Shown: one piece after another, positions 53,586 to 62,182 of the stretch
Layout of the letters: each line of letters opens with the position of its first letter
Position numbering within the stretch: position 1 is the first letter of the stretch
Assembly: GCA_003577145.1 (NCBI GenBank)
Contig: QEUP01000003.1
Span: 1 to 64,000 of the forward strand
Source of the DNA: Acidobacteriota bacterium
GTDB taxonomy: Bacteria > Actinomycetota > Acidimicrobiia > Acidimicrobiales > Microtrichaceae
Direction of reading: 5' to 3'
DNA: 64,000 bases
Notes under the pieces: model-generated
What the model saw: the letters and a program-made list of their open reading frames with translations, nothing else
Databases searched by the model: none
What the model was told of the DNA's origin: nothing
Position numbers and translations under genes: made by a program

Positions 53586-55166
53586 ATGACCATCACCGAG
53601 ACTCGACCCGAATCCGGCGAGGTAGCGGGTAGGACCGCCGAGGAGACAGCGGGCCCCTCTGGCCTGTACCGCCTGCTCGGGACGAGCGACCACAAGACGC
53701 TCGGGCGCCTCTACATCGGGTTCTCGCTGATGCTGCTGGCGGGGGTGTTCACAATGGGCGCGCTATTGGCCGTCGATGCCGTAGACGTCGAGGGCAACCC
53801 GGTGTTCGGCGCCGCCATCGGACCGGCCTCGAGCAGCTACCTCCTCGGGACGGTCTTCTTCGCTCTGTGGCCGCTGTTGCTCGGGTTGGCCACCTACGTC
53901 GTGCCATTGCAGGTCGGATCCAGCACCATCGCCTACCCCCGAGCGGCCGCGCTGGCGCTGTGGACCTGGGTGGTGACGACGGGTGTCTACATCGCTTCAG
54001 TCGTCTTCGGCGGCGCCTACGGCGGTGCTGACGACGAGGCGGTCGCGCTCAGCAACGTGGCCTTCGGTGCGCTCGTCCTTGCGCTCCTCTTGGGCACGCT
54101 TTGTGTCATCGTCACCATCATCAGCCTCCGCCCGCGGGGAATGAAGCTCAATCGCGTTCCGCTCTTCAGCTTCTCGTTCCTCGCAGCCGGCTCGCTGGCA
54201 ATGCTCACCTGGCCCGTCGTGCTGGCCAACGTCGCACTCGCGCAGGTGGCGCAGTTCGGCCCCGATGTGGTCAGCGAGACCTACCTCAGCGGGATTCGCT
54301 GGGCGCTGGACGTGCCGGCCGTGTACATCGTGGCGCTACCGGCTCTGGGCATCATCGGCGAGGTCGTGCCGGTGTTCGCCAGGCGCCGGCAGGCGCACTA
54401 CGGCGTGATGCTCACAGGCCTCGGCCTCTTCGGCGCCTTCTCGTTCGGCGCATGGGCCCAGCCGGCTTTCAACATCGAGGTCCAAGAGCAGCTGCTGTTC
54501 GCCTTCATGGCGTTCCTGGTGGCACTGCCCCTGCTGCTGCTCCTCGGCGGCTGGTTCGGCGGGACGTTGCGCAGCGGAGAGCTCTGGTGGAGGTCGCCGC
54601 TCCTGCTGGCCCTGGCGGCGATCCTGCTGCTGTGCCTGGGTGTCCTCACCGGCGTTCTCCGTGTGCTGAATCCAGTCGACATGGCGCCCGAGCGCGCGTT
54701 CCTGGCCCAGAGCTCCTTCGTCGTGACAGCCACTGCCGCCGCCGCTGTGGCCGGACTCATCTACTGGGTTCCCAAGATCTACGGGGGGCTCTTCGCCGAG
54801 TGGCCGGCGCGAGTCGTCGTGGTCGTCTTCGTCTTGGGGAGCCTGCTGTACACGGTGCCGACGGGTATCTCGGCGCTGCTCGAGAACAACCTGTCGAATC
54901 CCACGGGACCGCTGCGCGCACTGGACGCGATCGTGATCGTGGGAGGCCTCGTCTTGACCGTCGCGGTGGCGGTGAGCGTGGGCGCCGTCATGAACGCCGC
55001 CAGGCGCAAGGATGGCTTCATCCCTGACAACCTCTGGAGGGCGTCCACCCTCGAGTGGGCGGTCGGCTGTCCCCCACCGCCGGGGAGCTTCGTGTGGGAC
55101 CTCGCACCAGTCACCTCTGAAGCCCCGCTGGTCGACTTCTACGAGGAAGAGGAGGCGAGCAGCTGA
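53586..55166 (+). CDS. Haem-copper oxidase subunit I homologue lacking all six metal-ligand histidines
   Basis: A 526-residue, 12-helix protein that aligns end to end with CoxI: GTSDHKTLGRLY at 32-43, YVVPLQVG at 104-111, VPAVYIVALPALGIIGEVVP at 243-262, YWVPKIYGG at 393-401 and a C-terminal TLEWAVGCPPPPGSF. Every haem and copper ligand is replaced. The haem-a His of the MH motif is Tyr85. HPEVY is VPAVY, with the Tyr kept (Tyr247). The CuB pair HH is Gln292-Pro293. HFHY is Ala374-Gln-Ser376-Ser. It therefore cannot bind haem a, haem a3 or CuB in the usual way. Canonical copies exist at 11886 and 57862. Perhaps a structural or regulatory subunit. Confidence 0.85.
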   Translation: MTITETRPESGEVAGRTAEETAGPSGLYRLLGTSDHKTLGRLYIGFSLMLLAGVFTMGALLAVDAVDVEGNPVFGAAIGPASSSYLLGTVFFALWPLLLGLATYVVPLQVGSSTIAYPRAAALALWTWVVTTGVYIASVVFGGAYGGADDEAVALSNVAFGALVLALLLGTLCVIVTIISLRPRGMKLNRVPLFSFSFLAAGSLAMLTWPVVLANVALAQVAQFGPDVVSETYLSGIRWALDVPAVYIVALPALGIIGEVVPVFARRRQAHYGVMLTGLGLFGAFSFGAWAQPAFNIEVQEQLLFAFMAFLVALPLLLLLGGWFGGTLRSGELWWRSPLLLALAAILLLCLGVLTGVLRVLNPVDMAPERAFLAQSSFVVTATAAAAVAGLIYWVPKIYGGLFAEWPARVVVVVFVLGSLLYTVPTGISALLENNLSNPTGPLRALDAIVIVGGLVLTVAVAVSVGAVMNAARRKDGFIPDNLWRASTLEWAVGCPPPPGSFVWDLAPVTSEAPLVDFYEEEEASS

Positions 55167-55747
55167 TGTCGATCATTCCCGTCGAATCGCCGGCGCCGGT
55201 GCTTCCCCGGCGACGCAAGCAGCTCTTCGCCACCGCCTATGCATCTGCGGGCGTGGTGATGTTCACAGTCGCCCTCCTGGGTTCCTATCTGGTCCAGCGA
55301 GCGGCCGACATCGAGACATGGCTGGCGGACAACTCGATACCGCTGCTCCAGCCCACCATGGGCTTGTTCACCCTGGTTCTGTCCGCGGCGGCCATGCAGT
55401 GGGCCGTTTACGCCATCTCCCGTGACATGCGCAGCCACGCGCTCCTCGCCACCGGGCTCACGGGCTTGCTGGGCATCGCGTACATCAACTCGATCGCTTT
55501 CCTCTACTCGCAGGTCGGGCTGGAGATGGCCAACCACTCCGAGGCACCCCTCTTCTACACCCTCACTGCTTCTCACCTGGTCTTCGTTGCCATAGGCGTC
55601 TTGTACCTGGCGGTGATGGCCTTTCGGGCCCTGGGAGGCCAGTTCTCTGCCCGTTACCCCGAAGGCATCTCTGCAGCTGCTGTCTACTGGTACGTCGTGG
55701 TGGGGCTGTACGGAGTCATCTGGTACGCCGTGTACGTGACGAAATAG
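55166..55747 (+). CDS. Cytochrome c oxidase subunit III-like membrane protein
   Basis: A 193-residue protein with five hydrophobic helices and a short basic-Pro N-terminus. APLFYTLTASHLVFVAIGVLYLAV aligns with the CoxIII signature (x-x-F-Y-x-L-T-G-x-H-x-x-H-V), with the second His replaced. The C-terminus AAAVYWYVVVGLYGVIWYAV matches the CoxIII ending. Its ATG follows the CoxI-like gene directly. I infer that it pairs with that protein. Confidence 0.75.
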   Translation: MSIIPVESPAPVLPRRRKQLFATAYASAGVVMFTVALLGSYLVQRAADIETWLADNSIPLLQPTMGLFTLVLSAAAMQWAVYAISRDMRSHALLATGLTGLLGIAYINSIAFLYSQVGLEMANHSEAPLFYTLTASHLVFVAIGVLYLAVMAFRALGGQFSARYPEGISAAAVYWYVVVGLYGVIWYAVYVTK

Positions 55748-55754
55748 GTCAGAC

Positions 55755-56597
55755 ATGTTCACCACCGGATCGAAGTTCTTCTACGGACTGGCCATACTCG
55801 GCTTCATCGCGGCGGGCTTCTATGCCGTCCTGACCGCATCTCACCCGGAGGGGATCTGGGACACGCTGACCGGTGAGGGCATCATCGACGTGCTCATCGG
55901 TCCTCTCACACTCGGTTACAAGGGCACTGTCGGCGATCAACTCGGCTTCTCGGTCCTGGTCGGCTTTGCCGCGACATGCGCCTCGCTTGGCTTCTTCCAC
56001 ACCGCGTTCCGCGATGCCGACCCGGAATCGGTCGCCGAGTTGGTTCACGCCGAGACGGTGCCCGTATCGGAACCGACGGGGTTGTCGCCCTGGCCGATCG
56101 TGGGAGCCTTCGGTGTGGCGGTGCTGCTGATCGGATGGGCTGCCAGCGAGGTCCTGTTCGTGGCCGGGATGGTGGCGTTGGTTCTCGTCGGAATCGAATG
56201 GGTCGTGCAGGCGTGGTCGGACCGGGCCACCGGAGATCCCGAGGTCAACCGCACCATCCGCAACCGGGTGATGGTCCCGATCGAGATACCCCTGGCGATC
56301 GTGATCGGCATCGGCGTCGTCGTGCTGTCAGTCTCCCGTGTCCTGCTCGCGGTCAGTGCCACCGCCGCGGCAATCATCGCGATCGTCGTTGCCACACTCG
56401 TGCTCATCGTTGCCTTCACCCTCGCTTCGTTCCCCAAGCTGAGGCAGGGAATCATCGCCTCGGCACTGCTCGTCGCGGGGGTCATCATCGTGGGCGCCGG
56501 TATCGGGAGCGCCCTTTCGGGTGAGCGCGATTTCGAGACGAACGACAGCGGGCAGGAGGAAGGTATGGCGGTCGTCGATCACGTGGCGGACTCATAG
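55755..56597 (+). CDS. CtaF-like membrane protein with an added C-terminal membrane domain
   Basis: A 280-residue protein. Residues 1-165 follow the order of CtaF at 13589: FFYGLAILGFIAAGFYAV, then a second helix, a charged loop, and a third part from SPWPIVGAFGVAVLLIG that lines up with SHWPFLLALG. About 75 further residues carry two or three more helices (IEIPLAIVIGIGVVVL onward), then an acidic tail. The likeness to CtaF is my reading by eye. It completes an I/III/IV-like trio without a subunit II. Confidence 0.6.
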   Translation: MFTTGSKFFYGLAILGFIAAGFYAVLTASHPEGIWDTLTGEGIIDVLIGPLTLGYKGTVGDQLGFSVLVGFAATCASLGFFHTAFRDADPESVAELVHAETVPVSEPTGLSPWPIVGAFGVAVLLIGWAASEVLFVAGMVALVLVGIEWVVQAWSDRATGDPEVNRTIRNRVMVPIEIPLAIVIGIGVVVLSVSRVLLAVSATAAAIIAIVVATLVLIVAFTLASFPKLRQGIIASALLVAGVIIVGAGIGSALSGERDFETNDSGQEEGMAVVDHVADS

Positions 56598-56628
56598 CCA
56601 GAGGCAACCCAGGAGCACTCGACCAGAC

Positions 56629-57849
56629 ATGACCCGGCAAGGCGAGATGAGCTATCCCCGACACAAGAGGAACCGATGGCTCGCGCTCGGCCTCGGTGGG
56701 CTGGTGCTGTTGCTGATCACAGCCTGCAGCAACAGCGGTCGTCCGCTCACGACGCTCGACCCGCAGGGGCCCGAATCCACCAAGATCCAGGACCTGGCCG
56801 GGCCGGTCTTCATCGTCGCCGGCGTCATCTTCATCTGTGTCGAGTTCGGGGTGCTGTTCATCGTGTCGCGATTCCGGCGTCGCAACACCGACGTCGACGG
56901 TGTCGACGAGCCCGAGCAGGTCCACGGCAACTTCCGGCTCGAGATCGTGTGGACGCTGATCCCCACCCTCATACTCTGCGGGATCGCGGTGTTCACCGCG
57001 CAGACGATCTTCGCTCTCGAGGAAGTGCAAGAGGACGCCCTACCTGTCGAGGTGATCGGCCAGCAGTGGTGGTGGGAGTTCCGCTACGACTTCGACGACG
57101 ACGGCGAGCCCGACATCATCAGCGCCAACCAACTGGTCATTCCCGCGGGACGCCAGATCGATCTCTCCATTCGATCGAACGACGTGATCCACAGCTTCTG
57201 GATTCCCGCCCTCAACGGCAAGAAGGACGCAGTACCGGGCCGGACCCACAGCCTGCTCATCCAGGCGAACGAGCCCGGCGTATACGAGGGCCAGTGCACC
57301 GAGTTCTGCGGCATCTCCCACGGCTACATGCAGATGCAGGTCCGTGCCGTCCCCGCCGCCGAGTTCGAGGCTTGGAAGCAGAACCAGCTGGCACCTCCCG
57401 TCGAGCCGACAAGCTCGGCCGAATTGGCCGGCTACGAGATCTTCAAAGCCCAGTGCGCCCGCTGCCATCAGGTCAACGGCATCGACACCGAGGCCGAGGG
57501 CTATTCGAACACGGGACCGACGCCCGATCCCGACTACGGGGCCGACCAGGTGGCGAACAACGCGCCCAACCTGACCCATCTGATGAGCCGGTCGACCTTT
57601 GCCGGGTCGATGTTCGACCTCTATGCCGACACCGGAGACGGTGTCTGTCCCGTAGTCTCGGATTCACCGACGGCCGAGGAGCAACATTCTGCGGGCTGCA
57701 CTCCCAACCTCGTCGATCTCGAGTCCTGGTTGCGTGACCCACCTGCCATGAAGCCCATGGCACCCGACGGGAACCGGGGCATGCCCAACCTGGGCCTCAG
57801 TGAAGAACAGGTCAGCGCGTTGATCGCCTACCTCACGATCCTGGAGTAG
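56629..57849 (+). CDS. Cytochrome c oxidase subunit II with fused cytochrome c (caa3-type)
   Basis: A 406-residue lipoprotein (ITAC, Cys33) with two helices (about 60-85 and 107-130), a CuA domain with CTEFCGISHGYM and VIHSFWIPALNG, and a C-terminal cytochrome c domain with CARCHQ near residue 274 and a late Met in the AMKPMAPDG region. caa3-type oxidases accept electrons through this haem c. It differs from ctaC, which lacks the fusion. ATG at 56629 or 56647. Confidence 0.93.
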   Translation: MTRQGEMSYPRHKRNRWLALGLGGLVLLLITACSNSGRPLTTLDPQGPESTKIQDLAGPVFIVAGVIFICVEFGVLFIVSRFRRRNTDVDGVDEPEQVHGNFRLEIVWTLIPTLILCGIAVFTAQTIFALEEVQEDALPVEVIGQQWWWEFRYDFDDDGEPDIISANQLVIPAGRQIDLSIRSNDVIHSFWIPALNGKKDAVPGRTHSLLIQANEPGVYEGQCTEFCGISHGYMQMQVRAVPAAEFEAWKQNQLAPPVEPTSSAELAGYEIFKAQCARCHQVNGIDTEAEGYSNTGPTPDPDYGADQVANNAPNLTHLMSRSTFAGSMFDLYADTGDGVCPVVSDSPTAEEQHSAGCTPNLVDLESWLRDPPAMKPMAPDGNRGMPNLGLSEEQVSALIAYLTILE

Positions 57850-57861
57850 CGGAGAACCGAA

Positions 57862-59874
57862 ATGGCTGTCACCGAGGAGCGACCTCTAGAGCTCGAGGCA
57901 AGCGAAGCGCCCGAAGTGGTCGAAGAACCGATGGGCGTGTTCACGCGTCCACGCGGTGGGCGCGGGTGGCGCTCGTGGGTCACCACCGTCGATCACAAGA
58001 AGATCGGTGTCATGTACGGCGCGGTGGCGCTGTTCTTCCTGGTCGTGGGCGGCGTGGAGGGCTTGCTCATACGGGTTCAACTCGCGACGCCCAGCTCCAG
58101 CCCCGACGAGCTGTTGATGAGCGCCGAGACCTACAACCAGATGTTCACCATGCATGCGGTGACGATGATCTTCCTGGTTGTCATGCCTCTGGCGGCCGCG
58201 TTCGCCAACTACCTGCTTCCCCTCCAGATCGGGGCGCGTGACGTGGCGTTCCCCAGGCTCAACGCCTTGAGCTTCTGGCTGTTCCTCTTCGGTGGCCTGT
58301 TCTTGAACTCGAGTTGGCTGCTCGGTGGTGGCCCCGACGGCGGATGGTTCATGTATGCGCCCAACAGCAGCGTCGTCTTCTCACCCAGCCACGGGGTCGA
58401 CTTCTTCGCCCTCGGCCTGATCATCGCCGGTGTCGCATCGCTCATCAGCGCCATCAACCTGGCCATCACAGTCATCAACATGCGTGCTCCGGGCATGACC
58501 CTGATGAAGATGCCGATGTTCACCTGGATGGTCCTGGTGACCCAGCTGCTGCTCATCTTCGCCCTTCCGGTGATCACCGTGGCGTTGTTCCTGCTGATGT
58601 TCGACCGGCTCTTCGGAGCCAACTTCTTCAATCCCTCGGCAGGCGGCGATGCACTGCTGTGGGAGCACCTGTTCTGGATCTTCGGCCATCCGGAGGTGTA
58701 CATCATCGTCCTCCCGGCCTTCGGGATCGTGTCGGAGGTTGTCCCGACCTTCTCCCGCAAACCCATCTTCGGCTACCCGTTCATGGTCTTCTCCGGTATC
58801 GCCATCGGTTTCATGGGCTGGGGGGTCTGGGCCCACCACATGTTCGCTTCCGGAATCGGCCCTGTGTCGGTGGCCGCTTTCTCGTTCGCGACGATGTTCA
58901 TCGCGGTTCCCACCGGCGTGAAGATCCTGAACTGGCTGGCGACCATGTACGGGGGTCGCTTGCGGTTCACGACACCGATGCTGTTCGCGATCGGCCTGGT
59001 GGCCATGTTCACCATCGGTGGCCTCTCAGGCGTCACACACTCGATCGCTCCTGCCGACACGCAGCAGACCGACACCTACTACATCGTCGGGCACTTCCAC
59101 TACGTGCTCTTCGGTGGCGGTGTCATGGGCCTGTTCGCCGGCCTGTACTTCTGGTGGCCCAAGGTGTTCGGTTACAAGCTCAGCGAGGCATGGGGCAAGT
59201 GGAACTTCTGGGTCATGTTGATCGGCTTCAACTTGACCTTCGGTCCGATGCACATCCTCGGGTTGCAGGGCATGTCGAGGCGGATCGCCACCTATTCCGA
59301 AGGCTACGGCTTCAACTTCTGGAACATGGTCGCGACCATCGGCTCGTTCATACTTGCCGTCGGTGTCTTGCTGTTCTTCATCAACATCTGGGTCAGCGCC
59401 CTGCGTCAGCGACGACACCCCGTTGATGTAGGTCCCGACCCTTGGGATGCGCGCAGCCTCGAGTGGATGATCCCCTCACCGCCACCCGAGCACAACTTCG
59501 ACGAGATCCCCACCGTGACCGAGCTGGACGAGTTCTGGTACCGCAAATACGGTCACGACGAGCAGGGCCGGCTCGTTCGCATCGCCAAGACAGAAGATGT
59601 CGTCCAGAAGGGTGACCGAGCGGGTGTGCACCTGCCGTCGCCGTCGTACTGGCCGATCGTGCTCGCCTTCGGGCTTCCCTGGATCGCCTACGGCCTGATC
59701 TTCAATCTGTGGTTCGCAGTGTTCGGCGCAGCGTGCGTCATCGCCGGCGCCTTCGGTTGGGCGATGGAGCCACCCGACGATCCCGAGGCGCACCGCCATC
59801 CCGCCGGGCCCGAAGCCGACGCTCCCGAAGGCAAGTCGGCGGACGTCGAAGGAGAGGGGGCCCCCGTTGGCTGA
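57862..59874 (+). CDS. Cytochrome c oxidase subunit I (second, catalytically complete copy)
   Basis: A 670-residue catalytic subunit. All ligands are present: FTMHAVTM with His98, FGHPEVY, WAHHMFASG and GHFHYVLFGG. After the usual C-terminal SLEWMIPSPPPEHNF it carries about 110 more residues with two extra helices and an acidic tail, longer than the other copy. It belongs to the caa3-type operon and follows subunit II by 12 bases. Confidence 0.97.
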   Translation: MAVTEERPLELEASEAPEVVEEPMGVFTRPRGGRGWRSWVTTVDHKKIGVMYGAVALFFLVVGGVEGLLIRVQLATPSSSPDELLMSAETYNQMFTMHAVTMIFLVVMPLAAAFANYLLPLQIGARDVAFPRLNALSFWLFLFGGLFLNSSWLLGGGPDGGWFMYAPNSSVVFSPSHGVDFFALGLIIAGVASLISAINLAITVINMRAPGMTLMKMPMFTWMVLVTQLLLIFALPVITVALFLLMFDRLFGANFFNPSAGGDALLWEHLFWIFGHPEVYIIVLPAFGIVSEVVPTFSRKPIFGYPFMVFSGIAIGFMGWGVWAHHMFASGIGPVSVAAFSFATMFIAVPTGVKILNWLATMYGGRLRFTTPMLFAIGLVAMFTIGGLSGVTHSIAPADTQQTDTYYIVGHFHYVLFGGGVMGLFAGLYFWWPKVFGYKLSEAWGKWNFWVMLIGFNLTFGPMHILGLQGMSRRIATYSEGYGFNFWNMVATIGSFILAVGVLLFFINIWVSALRQRRHPVDVGPDPWDARSLEWMIPSPPPEHNFDEIPTVTELDEFWYRKYGHDEQGRLVRIAKTEDVVQKGDRAGVHLPSPSYWPIVLAFGLPWIAYGLIFNLWFAVFGAACVIAGAFGWAMEPPDDPEAHRHPAGPEADAPEGKSADVEGEGAPVG

Positions 59875-60511
59875 AGCCGCGGCCATGCCGAGTGTCACCG
59901 TGACGGCGTCTGCTCGAGACGCGGAGCACCGCACCGCGACGGGCCTGTCGAACGAGAAGCTGGCGATGTGGGTGTTCCTCGCCTCGGAGTGCCTGCTGTT
60001 CGGCGGACTCATCTCCACCTACCTGCTCTACAAGAACAGGCCGGGTGAGGTCGTGGACCTGGCGGGTAACCCCGTGAAGGTCTCCGAGTTGTTCGACATC
60101 CCGTTCACCTCGGTCAGCTCGTTCGTGCTGCTCATGAGCTCGATGACCATGGTGCTGGCCCTGGCTGCCATCCGGCGGGGTGATCACAGCCGCTTCCGCC
60201 TCTGGATCGTGTCGACGGCGGCCTTCGGGATGCTCTTCATCAGTGGCCAGGTCTACGAGTTCACCGCCTTTGTTCGGGAGGGCCTCGGCTTCACCTCCAA
60301 CGTCTCCAGCTCAGCCTTCTACACGCTCACCGGCTTCCACGGTGCTCACGTGACTATCGGCATCATCATGCTGTTCTCGCTTCTCGCCCTTTCCCTCAGG
60401 GGAGTCCTACCCAGCCGCAAGTCCGAGACCGTCGAGATAGTCGGCCTCTACTGGCACTTCGTCGACATCGTGTGGATTGTCATCTTCACGGTGGTCTACC
60501 TGATCCCTTGA
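59867..60511 (+). CDS. Cytochrome c oxidase subunit III (second copy)
   Basis: A 214-residue five-helix subunit III: KLAMWVFLASECLLFGGLI, AFYTLTGFHGAHVTIGI with both conserved His, and VGLYWHFVDIVWIVIF at the end. The TTG at 59867 overlaps the subunit I stop and has a strong AAGGAGAGG seven bases upstream; an ATG at 59885 is an alternative. Confidence 0.95.
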   Translation: MAEAAAMPSVTVTASARDAEHRTATGLSNEKLAMWVFLASECLLFGGLISTYLLYKNRPGEVVDLAGNPVKVSELFDIPFTSVSSFVLLMSSMTMVLALAAIRRGDHSRFRLWIVSTAAFGMLFISGQVYEFTAFVREGLGFTSNVSSSAFYTLTGFHGAHVTIGIIMLFSLLALSLRGVLPSRKSETVEIVGLYWHFVDIVWIVIFTVVYLIP

Positions 60512-60522
60512 GGTTCGACCCG

Positions 60523-60969
60523 ATGAGCACTGACACGCTTGACCCCCGATCCGAGCAGGCAGAAGAAGAGCGCGCCGCCCACGAGCACCCACCGGACAGC
60601 ACCTACATCAAGGTGGCGATCGTCCTGGCCGTCCTCACGGCCATCGAGGTGTCGACCTACTTCGTGGAGGACGAGGTCTTCCAGAACAACAGCACTGCCA
60701 TCGTCATAACCCTGGCGATCATGATGGTCTTGAAGTTCGCGATCGTCGCTTTGTTCTTCATGCACCTGAAGTTCGACAGCAAGGTCTTCGGCAGAACCTT
60801 CGTCTTCGGGATAATCCTGGCCGGAGCCGTGTACATAGCCACCCTCACGGCCTTCGTGTTCTGGGACAACTCGGGTCTCGACAGCTATGACGATCCGCCC
60901 GACACCGATGTGCGGGAATCGCTCGAGCGGCAGGACGACCAACAGGACGGGTCGACGTCGCAGGGATGA
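60523..60969 (+). CDS. Cytochrome c oxidase subunit IV (caa3-type)
   Basis: A 148-residue protein with three helices and FFMHLKFDSKVFG, the signature of prokaryotic subunit IV. It is unrelated to CtaF, consistent with a different oxidase type. Its stop overlaps the ctaG copy (ATGA). Confidence 0.88.
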   Translation: MSTDTLDPRSEQAEEERAAHEHPPDSTYIKVAIVLAVLTAIEVSTYFVEDEVFQNNSTAIVITLAIMMVLKFAIVALFFMHLKFDSKVFGRTFVFGIILAGAVYIATLTAFVFWDNSGLDSYDDPPDTDVRESLERQDDQQDGSTSQG

Positions 60970-61895
60970 GCATGCTCGCAGCGTACGAGTTCTGGCGTTT
61001 CCAGCCTCATGTGGAGATCTGGGTGCTGGTGGCGGGGCTCGTAGCACTCGGCTTCTATGTCACCCGGGTGATCCAACCGAAGGCGGTTGCTGTTGGCGAA
61101 CCGCCGGTCAGCCGCGCACAGAAGGCGTGGTTCGCTCTCGGGGTGGCGACGTTGTGGATCGCGACCGACTGGCCGATGCACGACATCGCCGAGGAGTACC
61201 TGTACGCGGTGCACATGGTGCAGCACCTCCTTCTGACCTTCATCATCGCCCCGATGTTCCTGATGGCCTGCCCGACGTGGCTGGCTCGTCTGATCCTCGG
61301 CGAAGGTCGCGTGAGAAGGGTCATCTACTGGCTCGCCAGGCCCATCGTTGCCGCCATCATCTTCAATGCCGTTGCCGCCTTCACTCACTGGGCCCCGGTG
61401 GTGAACCTCTCTGCCGACAACGGCTTCTTCCATTACGGCGTCCATACGACAATGGTCTTCAGTGCTCTGTTGATGTGGATGCCGGTGGTCGGGCCTGTTC
61501 CGGAACTGCGCATCTCACTGCCGGCTCAGATGGTCTACCTCTTCTTCATGTCGGTGATCCCGACGGTGCCGGCGGCCTGGCTCACCTTTGCCGAGGGCAC
61601 GTTGTACAACGCCTACGACGTTCCTCAGCGCCTCTGGGGAGTCTCGGTGGCCGAGGACCAACAAGCGGCCGGCCTCATCATGAAGATCGGCGGGGGTCTA
61701 TACCTGTGGGCCATCATCACGGCGCTGTTCTTCCGCTGGAGCTCGGGGCAGGACAGGCGCAGGTACCGCGGCAAGCTGGTCACAGCCGCGGGGTCGGTGG
61801 TCGACACAGAGGACGACCTGCTCACCTATGACGAGGTCGCGCGGGAGTTCGACCGCCTGGGACCGGCACCGGAGGAGGACCGGAGTCCCAACTGA
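60966..61895 (+). CDS. CtaG-family oxidase assembly protein (second copy)
   Basis: A 309-residue seven-helix CtaG protein. Conserved membrane His motifs include MHDIAEEYLYAVHMVQHLLL and FFHYGVHTTMVFSA. It is clearly diverged from the copy at 10119, with different lengths of loops. It ends the second oxidase operon, so each oxidase has its own assembly factor. Confidence 0.9.
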   Translation: MSMLAAYEFWRFQPHVEIWVLVAGLVALGFYVTRVIQPKAVAVGEPPVSRAQKAWFALGVATLWIATDWPMHDIAEEYLYAVHMVQHLLLTFIIAPMFLMACPTWLARLILGEGRVRRVIYWLARPIVAAIIFNAVAAFTHWAPVVNLSADNGFFHYGVHTTMVFSALLMWMPVVGPVPELRISLPAQMVYLFFMSVIPTVPAAWLTFAEGTLYNAYDVPQRLWGVSVAEDQQAAGLIMKIGGGLYLWAIITALFFRWSSGQDRRRYRGKLVTAAGSVVDTEDDLLTYDEVAREFDRLGPAPEEDRSPN

Positions 61896-62014
61896 CCTCG
61901 CGAGCGGGGTCAGGACGCGGCGAGACCCCCGACCCGGGTGGTGCGGCGGAGTAGGACCCACCCGAGCCGGGAGCCCGGTTCCCGGAGTCGCACGGGCGGC
62001 GGTTCGACTCCGGG
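61892..62014. terminator. Structured convergent intergenic region with competing hairpins
   Basis: Stems: CTGACC/GGTCAG over the ctaG stop (61892-61913); CGGGTGG/CCACCCG (61935-61964); CCGGGA/TCCCGG (61967-61985); and a perfect 10-bp CCCGGAGTCG/CGACTCCGGG (61981-62014). The last two share bases and exclude each other. No T-run, so factor-dependent or bidirectional termination is the likely role. The rest of the 287-base gap to the permease gene holds nothing clear. Confidence 0.5.
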
Positions 62015-62182
62015 TCGTTCCCCTGGGCCCAAGGACCCACTCCGCCTGGTTCCCGTCACTAGTCCGTTCGGCCTATGTGTCGGCCAACCGGGCCGAGGAC
62101 TTGAATGGCTCCTCGTTCCCCGAGCTGATCTCATCCCCCACGAGAGCTGCGAGGTCCCGGGTGGCGCACGACCCGACCGCGG

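Noticed and set aside
53432-53587. Cys-rich 50-residue minus-strand frame between ctaB and the CoxI-like gene
   Set aside because: It overlaps the ctaB coding end and has no ribosome site; the Cys pattern is probably chance. Conservation in relatives would reopen it.
53586-55166. Nitric oxide reductase (NorB) identity for the CoxI-like protein
   Set aside because: NorB keeps the haem His ligands and adds Glu residues; neither is seen, and the C-terminal LEW signature is of CoxI type.
61960-62030. tRNA-like T-arm (GGTTCGACTCC)
   Set aside because: The flanking bases do not pair as a T-stem, and the bases instead form a 10-bp hairpin; no acceptor or anticodon arm can be built.
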